Origin: Chara braunii
Taxonomy: Eukaryota > Streptophyta > Charophyceae > Charales > Characeae
Assembly: GCA_003427395.1 (NCBI GenBank)
Contig: BFEA01000326.1
Coordinates: forward strand, 840,433-879,770
Reading direction: 5' to 3'
Length of the DNA: 39,338 bases
Below the pieces are notes generated by a model. The model made no database searches, was not told where the DNA came from, and saw only the letters and a program-made list of their open reading frames with translations. A program made the translations under genes and the position numbers. Below, piece by piece: positions 11,191 to 19,931 of the stretch. The number at the start of each line of letters is the position of its first letter. Position 1 is the stretch's first letter.

Positions 11191-12577
11191 ATGTCTTCTT
11201 CCAAGGGCGAGGTGGAGCCAACAGGGACCTCCGGGAAGGAATCAGGAAAAGATTCCACGAGGCGGTCGTCTACTGCCACGAACGGGTGATCGTACCATTC
11301 GAGGTCGAAATGGTTCATCGACTAGTGCTGTGGAGACGCTTCCAACCCCACCGCGCAGCTATGTGGTCCTGTTATCTTCATCGATGACAACAGAAGGTGT
11401 AGAGTGCTTGGGGCCATTTTGCGGTGGGAGGACGCAAAGGGGGGCCAGCGACATTTCTATATGCAAAAGGTTTATGGCGCCAGGGGCAACGTCGTTGCCA
11501 ATTCGAAAGGGACATTGTTGGACCTCGAATTGTGTGAGGGGTTTGGAGCGGGTGCTGTGAACACCCCGTTCTACAAAGAACTTGTTCTCGGGGGCGGTTT
11601 TGTTTTGGCGCATGAATTTTTCGACATGTTGGAGGACAGGAACATCGCTCTAGACGTCCCCTGCGACGTCGACTCCTCCCTGGAGCTCTCGTTGTTGTTG
11701 AGGCTGTGCGGCGGTTGCGAGTCTAGCAGGGTAGCGGCGGAGGGCGGTGATCTAGGGTTTGGTCCCGCCACTCAACTGCACCGTGGCGAGAGCCGAGGTC
11801 AGTTCGACGACAGCGAGGATGAGTGGTCTGCTACGCCATTGAGGGACACATGGCCGTCTGTGTTGTTTATTCCTGGGGTTCAGACTGACGCTCCGGTTCA
11901 ACGGAAGAGTACGGAACCTGCAGGAGAGGTGGCGGCCTCTTCGGAGGTCGACTTGGAGGCGAGCGAGGGACAGAGTGTAGAGGACGTAACCGCGGGCGGC
12001 CTGGGCTCGCAAGGGGCTCCACAAAAGAGGAGGGGGGATCGACCAGACGAGTTCGCCGGTTCTACGAAGAAGTTAAAGAGCAAGGCCCCCAGGATTGAGG
12101 GGGAGAAACGCAAGAGGACCGAGGGGGAGCAGCGACGGCAGGTTGCCAAACAACCGTCTTTGAGACAGAAGCAGCCTGAGTCTGGACCGTCTTCTCCGCC
12201 GGCAACAGGGACTCCCATCGACGTCGACGTCGGGTACTTCCTCGAGTACAAAGGCGGCGTTCAGACAAAGAGGGAGTTCGAGGTTAGCCCTGCGCAGGTC
12301 GTCGACCTCGGGGACTGGGAGGACCTGTACAACCAGCGGTCCCAGGATCCCGTGCTCGTGGAAGGGATCAAAGAAGCGATGCGGTTGGCATTCGAAAACA
12401 AAGTGCAGTCTTACGATTTACCTACCCTGACGCTGGCACCGCTCGGGCTTGATAAACCGGCTACGGGGACCAAGGTAGAACGTCTGAGGCCGAAGGATTG
12501 GAGGGATGAGCTGGCGGGACAATACTACTACTACGCGGTGTGTGGGCAGCACAACGCGGCTGCAGCGAGGTGGCACG
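11191..12577 (+). pseudogene. ParB-like N-terminal segment of a multidomain element protein
   Basis: A plausible start is the ATG at 11191, which opens a Ser/Lys/Gly-rich tail (begins MSSSKGE, about 33 codons). A shift of frame or an intron then leads into the frame open from about 11326 to beyond 12570. The chain shows a conserved-looking region (to about 11650), a low-complexity acidic and then basic linker with nuclear-localisation-like KKLKSK and KRKR (about 12060-12160), and a ParB/Srx-type region (about 12260-12575). That region includes a 'DLxDWxxLYNQR' strand-helix start, YDLPTLTLAP and the signature YYYYAVCGQHNAAAAR. In ParB-family domains the equivalent 'GxxR/N..AA' box binds nucleotide or phosphate. 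A frameshift near 12575 breaks the frame. The fold is inferred from this box and its spacing. In bacteria ParB-like domains often accompany DNA methylases, which fits the next segment. Confidence 0.6.
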
Positions 12578-13191
12578 AAAATACAATTTCGAGCGGTGGC
12601 CTGCACGAATGGTCTACTTTTTGGACGACGACTTCGAAGGGTACTTCCTTGTCAGTTCCTAGGACAACAAGGAGGACCTGAAGGCGCCCCCGCGACAGCT
12701 GAAGCTGTCAATGAGAGACATTAGGTGGCAGTAAAAGCGCGTCGGTTGCCCGCGTGCTGTTATGGGGAACCCCAGCGGTAAACAGGATCAGGTCCGGATG
12801 TGGCAAGAATTATGTAATGTCGCGCTCAACATGACACTGCACAACAACTTGTGGATTCTCGCAGATCAGAAGGGCGAGGGGGACATCAGGAAACAAGGCG
12901 CTGCCCTGCGTTCCTATTTCCCGCTGGCGATGGCAGGGGAGAACGTCTGGAAACTGGCCGTCGAGTTCTTCGAGAAATGGGAGACAGGCAGATTGCTCGG
13001 ACACGACGGCACAAAGTGGATCATACGGAAGAAGAAAGTCAAAAACGTGAAGCCTGGGGTTGCCTACATCGACAATGACAAGCTCGGCAGGAAGGAGGTC
13101 GTGTACAACCTCCCTATGGACCCGCCGACAAAGAAAGGCAAAAAGGAGAAAGAGGAGGTTAGTGGTTCGTGCAAGTGCCAGAGCTAGACGC
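12578..13191 (+). pseudogene. Linker segment after the ParB-like domain, with two stops
   Basis: The reading frame resumes with YNFERWPARMVYFLDDD-like sequence just after the ParB box. It runs to about 13187, interrupted by TAG at 12660 and TAA at 12732. The only ATG-started piece is 12762-13187, beginning MGNPSGKQ. It contains a helical region (MWQELCNVALNMT, NLWILADQKGEG, WKLAVEFFEKWETG) and a Lys-rich end (KKGKKEKEE). Both stops could derive from one-base changes (CAG or TGG codons), so this reads as decay of one continuous protein rather than a separate gene. The function is unknown. By position it joins the ParB-like and methyltransferase-like domains. Confidence 0.55.
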
Positions 13192-13600
13192 ATATTGTTG
13201 GAAAACGATGGAGTTGCTGACCGACAACGAGAAGTGCCGCGTCCTGAAGAAGGTGCTCGCTTGCGAGGCGGTTTGGGTCCAGGCCGCCTCCCCGGCGTTG
13301 GCGAAGCTCCGAAAGCTGAGCATCCAGGCGATGGTGCATTTGGTGAAGTGCGATCGGGTGCCAGTGCGTCTGTCGAATTACTACCAGTTCAAGCACGACA
13401 AAAGGCCAGACGCGGATTGGAGCTAGAGGTGCCCGTTCCTGAAATCAAGGTCCGCGATTTTCAGACAGTTTGAGATTCGTGGTTTGGATGCTGAGTTGTG
13501 GGACGGGAGCAAGAAATACGTCATTGACTCCTCGCTGTTCAAGGACTGCCCGCCCTACATGGGCTGCGACGACGACAAATCGATCGGGCGACGGAGAAGT
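13169..13600 (+). pseudogene. Helical segment preceding the methyltransferase-like domain
   Basis: A third frame carries on at about 13169 (VPELDAYCWKTMELLTD) through 13424, where a TAG follows PDADWS. The same frame then continues without another stop to about 13580 (FEIRGLDAELWDGSKKYV, FKDCPPYMG) before shifting again near 13585. The CPPY tetrapeptide resembles the catalytic motif IV of amino-methyltransferases. It lies about 240 bases before the main methyltransferase-like core and outside its expected strand, so I would not rely on it. The change of frame near 13170 follows an A/G-rich stretch (aaaaaggagaaagagg), where an assembly indel is possible. Confidence 0.5.
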
Positions 13601-13650
13601 TGGCCGGTCACAAGAAGTTGTTTATCGACTAGAGGAACAAGGTCCTGTCC

Positions 13651-14660
13651 ATGTTGACTGGCAGTAGACTAAAGAGTCGAGAGATCGCGCTCGCCGAAGG
13701 CATTGTGCACATAAAATGGAAAGACACGGGCGACGTGACATCCATCGCGCCATTCGACAATGACCCCTTGGAGGCAGACATAAGGAGTGCGGAGGTGAAG
13801 GAGGCATTTGTTGCCACAAAGAGTCACACGTTCATCCTCGATCTGTGCAAACCGGTGGACCTGAAGCTTTGGAAACCGCAAGCGTTTGACACTCTGGATT
13901 CCCAACTTCAGACGTGGTGTCCGTCGCATTGGACGCTCGTCGTTTTCGTCCCGCGGCAGCAGAATCTCTCCTTTCTGGCCAGCATGAACCATCTTTCTTT
14001 CGTCAAGCTGCTAAAAGGGAAGTGGGTGAGGAGGAGTCAAAAGAAGAAAAGCTTCCCCGTCGGGAACAATTTGTACACGGAAGACGACCGGATGTACATA
14101 CTCTTCAAAGGCGACGATTTGCGGGCTAACACGTCCGCCGTCTACGAGGGGAAAATGCCGGCAGACGCCGCTGCTGCAGTGCGGCTACCACAAAAGGTTA
14201 CGCAAACGGATGTGTCCCACATCCCGTTCAACCCTTGCGACTGGTCGCATACCTCGCCTGCACGTCGGGGCAGTGTGTACGGGGACATGGAACGCAACCC
14301 CATGCAATTCGTTAATCTTCTCGAATCCGTCACCAAGAAGGGGGAGGGTGTCGTCTTCCTCGGGAAGCCACACGCGCGATCAGTGTGGGAAGTACTGAAG
14401 GCAGGACGGCACGTCATCGCGATGGAAGGGAACTCCGAGCTCTTGCAGTTTACAATTGATCTCGTCAAAAGTGAGGTCAATTTGGGTGCCCACAATTGCG
14501 AGTTCATGGTCGTCACCGAGACTCGGGCTCGCGCGTGGAACAACAAGAAGGACATGTGGTTCAAGTTGAGTGCGAGGAAGTGGAACAAGATATACGACTT
14601 CTTGTTCCTGCAAACGCGGCCGAAGAGAGACACTGACGACGAGTACGTGCGATTCAAAAG
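13651..14660 (+). pseudogene. DNA amino-methyltransferase-like domain (permuted, beta-class order), probably catalytically dead
   Basis: The open frame starts at ATG 13651, but a TAG just upstream (13630) lies in the same frame, so the true chain began earlier. Around residues 61-100 there is a predicted strand (TFILDL), a Trp-rich helix and a second strand (WTLVVFVP), where beta-class N4/N6 methyltransferases carry motif IV. Around residues 215-261 a helix (NPMQFVNLLESVT) leads into GVVFLGKP and LKAGRHVIAMEGN. This matches the motif X-motif I arrangement 'FxGxGT..lkxGRxxigxE' seen when motif I lies C-terminal. The usual D/N/S-P-P-Y/F/W tetrad is absent (DLCKPV instead) and motif I lacks GSG, so activity is doubtful. 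Frameshift near 14658 at AAAAGGG. Fold assignment is inference from spacing; a non-catalytic DNA-binding role is possible. Confidence 0.45.
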
Positions 14661-15050
14661 GGTGAGTGGATCGTGGCCGTCGCTGTCCCGGACGGAGGAT
14701 GGATGCCCCTCCCTCGCGGGTCGAAGTCTGACTTCCTCGAGGTCGCTAGAATTGCGATCCTCCAGAAAGTGAGGGCCGAGAATGACTCTTTCGCACCCGA
14801 AGACGTGTCCGTCATTTCCACAGTCGGGCGATTGTTCGCCGAACTTGAGGACAAGTGCTGGTTGGAGCTGATGGAGGACTACTACGACCTCAATACGAGC
14901 CCCTCGAAGGAAAGGGTGGATTGGAAAATCCCCCCTCCCAGTGGGACGCATGTAAGTACAGGATCCTGGAGACCAGACGGTGGGGAGAACGAGGGCGACG
15001 AGGCTGGTGGCGGCAAAGGAGTCCCGCCTGGTTCGAAGGGCGGGTCTTAG
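14661..15050 (+). pseudogene. C-terminal region after the methyltransferase-like domain, ending at an in-frame TAG
   Basis: Directly after the AAAAGGG run the frame continues as GEWIVAVAVPDGGWMPLPRG, then a helical stretch (LEVARIAILQKVRAEN, VSVISTVGRLFAELEDK) and a Gly/Glu-rich tail (GGKGVPPGSKGGS), to a TAG at 15048. Only GTG is available as a nominal start (14673), which supports reading this as part of the upstream protein. Nine bases after the TAG, in the same frame, comes the ATG at 15060 of the acidic segment. The most economical model is one long chain interrupted by a single stop codon, rather than two genes with a 9-bp gap. Confidence 0.6.
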
Positions 15051-15059
15051 GGCGGCACC

Positions 15060-16353
15060 ATGACAGCGGAAGGCAGCGGCGGGGTGGCGGGGGAGGCCTT
15101 CGGGCGTCAGCAGTCTACCGGTTCCGGTCCAGAAGGCTCGGCGCTGTCAGCAGACGTGCCCACTTCATCCGCCGGCTCGGTGACGGCGGCCTTGGTTGCT
15201 CTCTTAGCCGGCTCGGTCGAAACGTTCAAGTCCACCGGGATCCGAACTTCAATGCTTGCAGAGCGGACAAAGAGGACGGACACGCAGAGCTGGTCAGGAG
15301 CGGGGGTGGCGAGTCGTGATCCCATAATGGACAGCGGTGCAGTGAGGGACGGGACTGCGCCGCCTGCGGGGGATCGCCAACCGCTTCGGCCAGAGCGAGA
15401 GGGTACGTGTGGAGGGCCCAGCGACAGGGAGACAACGAAGTTCGCCGGGATCCGAACTTCTTCAGGCAAGGGGGGCCAACCAGGGATTGTGGTGCCGGCG
15501 GGAGGGGCTGCGTGCGGCGGGCGGGAAGGGCATTCGTCGGAATTCGACACGGGTTCGGGCGAAGTGGCTGGATTACATGCACGGGAAGAAGGCAGGGTGA
15601 TGGACAAAGAGAAGGAAGGGGAGGAAGGAGACACAAGGGAGGAAGGAGACACAGGGGAGGAATTGGAGGAAGGAGGGGAGGAAGGGGAGGAAGAAGAGGA
15701 TGAAGGGGAGGAAGGAGAGGAAGGGGAAAAAACGGAGTTGGCTGGGTTGCTAGGAGGGAAGGACGGGGAAAAAGGTGAGCTCGATACTGGAGACGACGAA
15801 CGGACGTTCGGCGACGACGATGACAGATATGGGGAGTCGTCTGACGGTTTCGTGCAGCTATACGGAGAACATCGCGAGGAAGACGACGACGACGATGACA
15901 CAGCACTGGGTATGGAGACACAGGTGGTCACAAGCCTTTCGGCAGAACGTGATGACTATGAGGTCGACGCAATGACGTCTGCCGTCGATCTCCAACACCG
16001 GTTTAATGAAGCTCGTGTTGCAGTCAGCCTGACTAAACCGAGTGTGCGTATTGACATCGAAGAAGTTATCGACGACATCCTAGGCGACCACCACATGTCC
16101 GCGCAGCCGTCCTCGACACCTGGTGTCGATGACCCTCTCGACATCACACATTCCGGGGGATCTGTCGTGGCTTTCTCGCCGACGAACTCTCCGATGCTGC
16201 CGCCGACAATCGTCAGCGGAGGAGAAGGGGAGATCGGGGGACGACAAGATGTCACATCCCCGAAAAAAACTGCCGTCGGCACTCGAGCTCTCGACGTGCT
16301 GGCCTTCCCCGCACCAACTTCGCCGATTAAGGAGCGGAGAGACAAACCAGCTG
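15060..16353 (+). CDS. Acidic linker exon joined by splicing to the C48 protease, copy A
   Basis: The frame opens with ATG at 15060 (good context, ggcaccATGa). Residues 1-180 are Gly/Ser/Arg-rich. Residues 182-285 are almost all Glu, Asp, Gly and Lys and are probably disordered. Residues 290-430 are conserved with copy B (SDGF.QLYGEH, DLQHRF.EA, I.EV.D.ILGD, LDVLA.PAPT). The exon ends at a GTAAGC donor (GT at 16354). Read unspliced it stops at 16364; spliced to 17287 it stays in frame. Two GGATCC palindromes lie inside the coding sequence (about 15228-15252 and 15438-15462) and are read in frame as GIRTS peptides (residues 60-64 and 130-134). The minus-strand Ser/Pro-rich frames opposite are shadows. 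The role is probably a spacer in a polyprotein-like chain. Confidence 0.7.
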
Positions 16354-17286
16354 GTAAGCAGTGACAAACGCCACTCTGTCTGCGCGCCAGTGACCGTAGT
16401 GTCTGTTTTTTGCAGGGAGTTCCTGATGCCGACATGCTACAACCACCACTCCTTCAAACTTCCAAGTGCATGTGAACGACCATCCTGTGAGTCGGCCAGG
16501 TCACTGGTTGTGTGCAGGGCATACGAGACAAAAACTTGTGTGTTTTTGTTGAAGCGTTCCCTCACATAATGGAAGGATGGTGTTTCTTTCTAGGAATGAG
16601 TGGTGGTCTTAGTCCGCCGGGATCCGCACTGCCAAGGCCGCTGCGTAATGCGGTTACTCTTTTTGTGCCTCGATTGGGAAAAGTTTGTCGGGATCCTGAC
16701 TTCATAAATGTGTGGCCTCCGCGTTTGTGGCTTGTTGAGGTTTTCCCTTCTGAAAGGCGGGGGTGTCGAGGTCGAACGCACTGCTCCTTTTGTTTTCCAG
16801 CGGGGCTTGCACGGAAATATTCTCTGTCTCTCTTATGGCTAAATGGGGTTTTGTAATTAGATAGGTCCTGCGTCTTCTATATTTCGTGGTTCTTGAATTG
16901 TCGTTTTCGTCGGATTCGTCTTGGATTACGTATATTCATTTTCCGTTTTTTCTTCCTTCGGTTGTACAGGGGTTGGGTCATATCCCTGGGTAGGAAAAGT
17001 CCGTCGGGATCCGGACTTGAGAGATGTTTCGCTTCCACTTATGTGACTTGATGTGGTTTTCCCTTCTGAAGGGCGGGGGTGTCGAGGTCGAGTGCACTGC
17101 TCGTTTTGTTTTTCAACGTGGCTCATGCAGAAGTTCTCTCTCTCGCACTATCATGGCATAACGGGGTTCTGTAATTGCATAGGTCCTGCGTCTTTTAGAT
17201 TTCGTGGTTCTTTTCTTGTCCTTCCATCGGGTTCTTCTTCGAAAACGTGTATTCATTTTTCGTTTTGTCTTTATTCCGTTATACAG
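16354..17286 (+). other. Intron of the acidic-linker/C48 gene, copy A, with internal duplication
   Basis: The donor is CTG|GTAAGC and the acceptor TTATACAG|TGG. Splicing keeps frame: the codon split after its first base becomes GTG and the chain reads on as VVGSSRTRRPSKYPEN. Copy B has the same donor (CCG|GTAAGC), the same phase and the acceptor TGTACAG|GGG, about 470 bases long. Copy A's version is longer because it holds a tandem duplication of about 316 bases (ttttcccttctgaa at 16741 and 17057, each followed by a cataggtcctgcgtct-type stretch and a pyrimidine-rich tract with an AG acceptor-like end at about 16967 and 17286). It also contains three GGATCC palindromes, at about 16611, 16680 and 16997. 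Confidence 0.75.
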
Positions 17287-17745
17287 TGGTAGGGTCGTCT
17301 CGAACACGGAGGCCTTCTAAATATCCGGAAAACATATTGCAAACAGTCCCGGGGTTGACGACAAAACACAAGGACATGTTAAAGGCGTCAAGGGTTGATG
17401 TCGAAATCGGGAAGAAGGAGCATGCCATTGCCATTGAGGAGTGTCAAAAGGGACATATCCACGATCTGTGACTAGGGGTCAGGCCATGTATGAGAAATAC
17501 TTAGCTACTCGTCGTGCGATGAAGGAGAATCCTTAAAGTTCCGTTTCTCACTTCCCCCCCTGTCCTTTGCTCGATGTTGTGTAGTGCGGGCCACGACACC
17601 TGGAACAACTGTGACTGCGATTGGAACCTTGCGGGTTTTGGACGACATTGAACGAGACCTGGTGCCACCTGACACTGTACTCTCGACCCTCAGCGAGGGT
17701 CAGTTGCGAATTGCAGCGAAGGATATTCTCACCCTCCCACCTACG
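17287..17745 (+). pseudogene. Middle exon(s) of the C48 protease gene, copy A
   Basis: After the acceptor the frame reads VVGSSRTRRPSKYPEN and continues through a helical, Lys-rich segment (MLKASRVDVEIGKKEHAIAI) to a stop at about 17471. A possible further exon frame (QAMYEKYLATRRAMKENP, about 17480-17535) is followed by another from about 17584 (RVLDDIERDLVPPDTVLSTL, RIAAKDILTLPP). The last piece matches the start of copy B's protease exon (RIAANDLLTLL). Exact splice sites here are unsure. Copy B lacks most of this stretch, so A preserves more of the gene between the linker and the protease. Confidence 0.5.
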
Positions 17746-18090
17746 TTACCGAACGTACACGTACGGGGCCTTTCCGTACAAAACGTACAAATAATATTTG
17801 TACAGGAACCTATACGCCCTCGTACGACCCGTACGAAAAAAAAAAAAAAAAAAAAAAAGTCATCCAAAAAATCCGAAAAAGTTATATATGATGTAAAATC
17901 CCAAGACAAGCAACATTTGCCGTAGCACCATCTGCAAATTCTTATTAGAATTGGAGAAAACAAATAAAAACAGTAAAATAAAATTAAAAAAAGTCATACG
18001 GGCCTTGAGTACAAGTACCGCACAAGAAATGAGTACAACTTGTACTCGTACGGGGGTGAGTACGAATCGCAATGTAGCCTCTCACTTACT
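17746..18090. mobile_element. ~345-bp AT-rich insertion splitting the protease domain, copy A
   Basis: In copy B the peptide RIAANDLLTLL is followed almost at once by DGRVNDEV. In copy A the two halves are separated by about 345 bases rich in GTAC/CGTACG words and containing a run of about 23 A (17837-17859). The base composition is much more AT-rich than the upstream gene. The ends carry CGTACG-type sequence (17758-17776 and 18045-18063) but no clear terminal inverted repeat or target duplication. The A-run hints at a retroposed sequence. It could alternatively be an intron lost from B, but I saw no convincing GT-AG pair. Confidence 0.6.
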
Positions 18091-18672
18091 CACGGTAGGG
18101 TGAATGATGAGGTGGTCAACTTTTACATAGCGCTATTAGGAACGACCGCATATGGGATACCTGACATCCCGTCAGGCCTTCGAGTCTTCAGCTTTAATTC
18201 TTTCTTCTTCAGTAAACTACAACTTCAAGGACATGGCGGGGTGGAAAGATGGGCTAAAAACGTGGATTTGCTTCAATATGATATTATCTCTGTTCCAGTA
18301 CTCAAATATAATGATCACTGGATCCTCCTTTCCGTGAACTTGAGAGATAATGTTCTTGAGATTTTCGATTTTTTTCCTTTCGTTGTAGCCGATTTTGGTT
18401 TTTACCTTAGTGTTTTCGAGTTGATCGTCCACTATTTGGAATGTCAAACATCACATAGGCGGTCGTGCAGGCGCGGGAAGTCGGTAGCAACAAATGTTGT
18501 TATAGAGGGAGTTCCAAGACAAGTGGATGGAGTTAGTTGCGGGGTGTTTATGTTGATGTTTGCGACACTGTTGCAACGTGGCGATCGACCGCCTTTCAAG
18601 TTCTCTTGTAAAAATATTTCGTATATTAGACGACAATTGGCATCATGTATCTTGGAATGTCGTTGTCTTTGA
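18091..18672 (+). pseudogene. Ulp1/SENP-like C48 cysteine protease domain, copy A
   Basis: The open frame 18040-18672 holds the C-terminal protease domain of the SUMO/Nedd8-specific Ulp1 family (clan CE), which in the host cleaves ubiquitin-like modifiers. Numbered from 18040, the expected residues are present in order: His93 in NDHWILLSVNL, Asp110 in LEIFDFFP, Gln161 and Cys167 in RQVDGVSCGVF. The beginning of the domain (GRVNDEVVNFYIALLG) follows the insertion at 17746-18090, so the encoded chain is cut off from its linker. The catalytic part itself is intact. C48 domains are common cargo in plant DNA transposons. The domain is more AT-rich than the ParB and methyltransferase parts upstream. 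Copy B at 33738-34415 is a close paralogue. Confidence 0.85.
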
Positions 18673-19430
18673 TGGATTCGATTGATTTGCAAACTTCTAT
18701 TTCAGAATATTTTATATTTTTACTTTCGCTTTCACAACGACATTACTTTCTTTTGGTGTTGCGAATTTGAGTTGTCTTTGGTATGTTGACTGCCAGTCTG
18801 GCGTCGCGTGTTGCCTTCAGAATCTCTGTCAGATCCGGCTTGTCTGTCGTGCCATTACATTCATCGCATTGTATTCCTCGTTGCAAATTGTGTCCAGGTC
18901 ATCCCAAGTTGTGCATATAATTCACCTCGAAATGATATTCGTGTGTGTGGTGCGACATGACGAATTGGAGTGTGGACGCAAGACAAATCTCGGCAAGTGT
19001 GTGGGTGTGAGGTTTGTTATGCAAAGAGTAAAAGAGCAGTGACATCACGTCTCTTGTGTGCATAGACAATCATGTACTTGTGACCGCCTGAATTACATGT
19101 AATTGATAATTTTGCGTTCGTGTCCAGAAAAATTAAATTGTATGTCAAAAATAACTGTTTGTACTTCTAAAGAAGTCTGAATCTCTACAACATCCAGACA
19201 ACCGCATCGGGCGAGACGATGATCATAAAAGAAATAAATAGTATTATCCGACAAGGATTCAATCATGACACCTTGCTCATCACATTCACAAACTTGAAGT
19301 TTGACAAGTGTGGCTCCCGACACACTATCGCACAGGCATCCCGGGTGGGCGTGCCTGTCGCTACTCTACGTCTTCTAATAGAATTATCCAACAAGGATGC
19401 AATCATGACACATTGCTCGTCACAATTGTT
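18673..19430. other. 3' flank of the protease gene, copy A
   Basis: No gene is seen. Stretches such as 'cgacattactttcttttggt' (18738) and 'gagcagtgacatcacgtctc' (19032) have close matches after the protease in copy B (about 34497 and 34780). The flank therefore belongs to the duplicated unit and may include 3' untranslated sequence. Short frames here (18767-19042 plus, 19093-19323 minus) lack homology or composition support. Confidence 0.6.
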
Positions 19431-19840
19431 GAATTGAAGTTTAACAAGTACGGATCCCAGCACACTTCCATGCAGGGTTCCCTGATGCGTGTGCCTGTCG
19501 TTATTCATTTATGAAGTTTAACAAGTACGGATCTCGACACACTTCGGCACAAGATTCCCGACACATTTCTGAAGTTCAACAAGTAAGGATCCCAGCACAC
19601 TTCTGCATGGGGTTCCTTTATGGGCGTGTCTATCGTTATTCGTTTATGAAGTTTGACAAGTACGGATCCCAGCACACTTCCGCACAGGATTCCCAGCAGT
19701 GCCATGTTTTTGAAGTTCAGCAAGTAAGGATCCTGGCAAACTTCCGCACAAGGTTCCCGTGCGGCGTGCCTAACATGTACGGGTTTGAACACGCTTCCTC
19801 ATTTGGGATATCATTTATAAAGTTTCACAAGTAGCCAAAA
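19431..19840. repeat. Tandem array of AT-shifted palindromes, copy A 3' end
   Basis: About five or six units of 60-80 bases begin with GAAGTTTRACAAGT or GAAGTTCARCAAGT and contain GGATCC (or GGATCT) followed by CACACTTC. Good examples are near 19437, 19511, 19573, 19649 and 19715. The words 'atgggcgtg' and 'tcgttattc' recur between them. They look like diverged versions of the GC-rich palindrome, with the two half-sites moved apart by an ACAAGT insert. The same arrangement appears in copy B at about 35560-35790. Confidence 0.85.
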
Positions 19841-19844
19841 ATTA

Positions 19845-19889
19845 ATTCGTTAGAAAGATGACATAAAATAATGTCATATTTTAACGAAT
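19845..19889. repeat. Conserved hairpin at the 3' boundary, copy A
   Basis: ATTCGTTA (19845-19852) pairs with TAACGAAT (19882-19889), and an inner GACAT (19860-19864) pairs with ATGTC (19871-19875). The same hairpin, with compensating changes of the inner arm, lies at 35829-35873 in copy B. Similarity between the copies ends about eight bases further on. It may be a terminal structure of the element. Confidence 0.75.
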
Positions 19890-19931
19890 AACATGTTCTT
19901 ATCGCTTGCAGGTTAATCGTCTCATAGCGAG

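Larger units (their letters stand above)
2645..19897 (+). mobile_element. Composite element, copy A (long form, ~17 kb)
   Basis: This block shares order, orientation and many conserved stretches with 26520-35881 (copy B). Shared parts are the left GC-rich region, the TG-rich tract, the GATC-rich tract, the CATCGAAC minisatellite, the palindrome array, the acidic-linker exon, the intron, the C48 protease exon and a 3' hairpin. Similarity stops abruptly just after 'aataacatgtt' at 19897 in A and 35881 in B. It starts near 2645 in A and 26520 in B, but that left edge is diffuse. Copy A alone carries 8700-15600, with the unknown ORF and the ParB-like and methyltransferase-like segments. I saw no terminal inverted repeats or target-site duplication, so the transposition class is unknown. 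It may also be a segmental duplication of an element-rich region. Confidence 0.7.

Noticed and set aside
15107-15931. Ser/Pro-rich minus-strand frames of 274 and 231 residues
   Set aside because: They are the antisense of the acidic Glu/Gly exon, which has splice and copy-B conservation on the plus strand.
17800-17930. Lys-rich frame through the A-run (KKKKKKKK)
   Set aside because: It is an artefact of reading the ~23-base A tract in the insertion.
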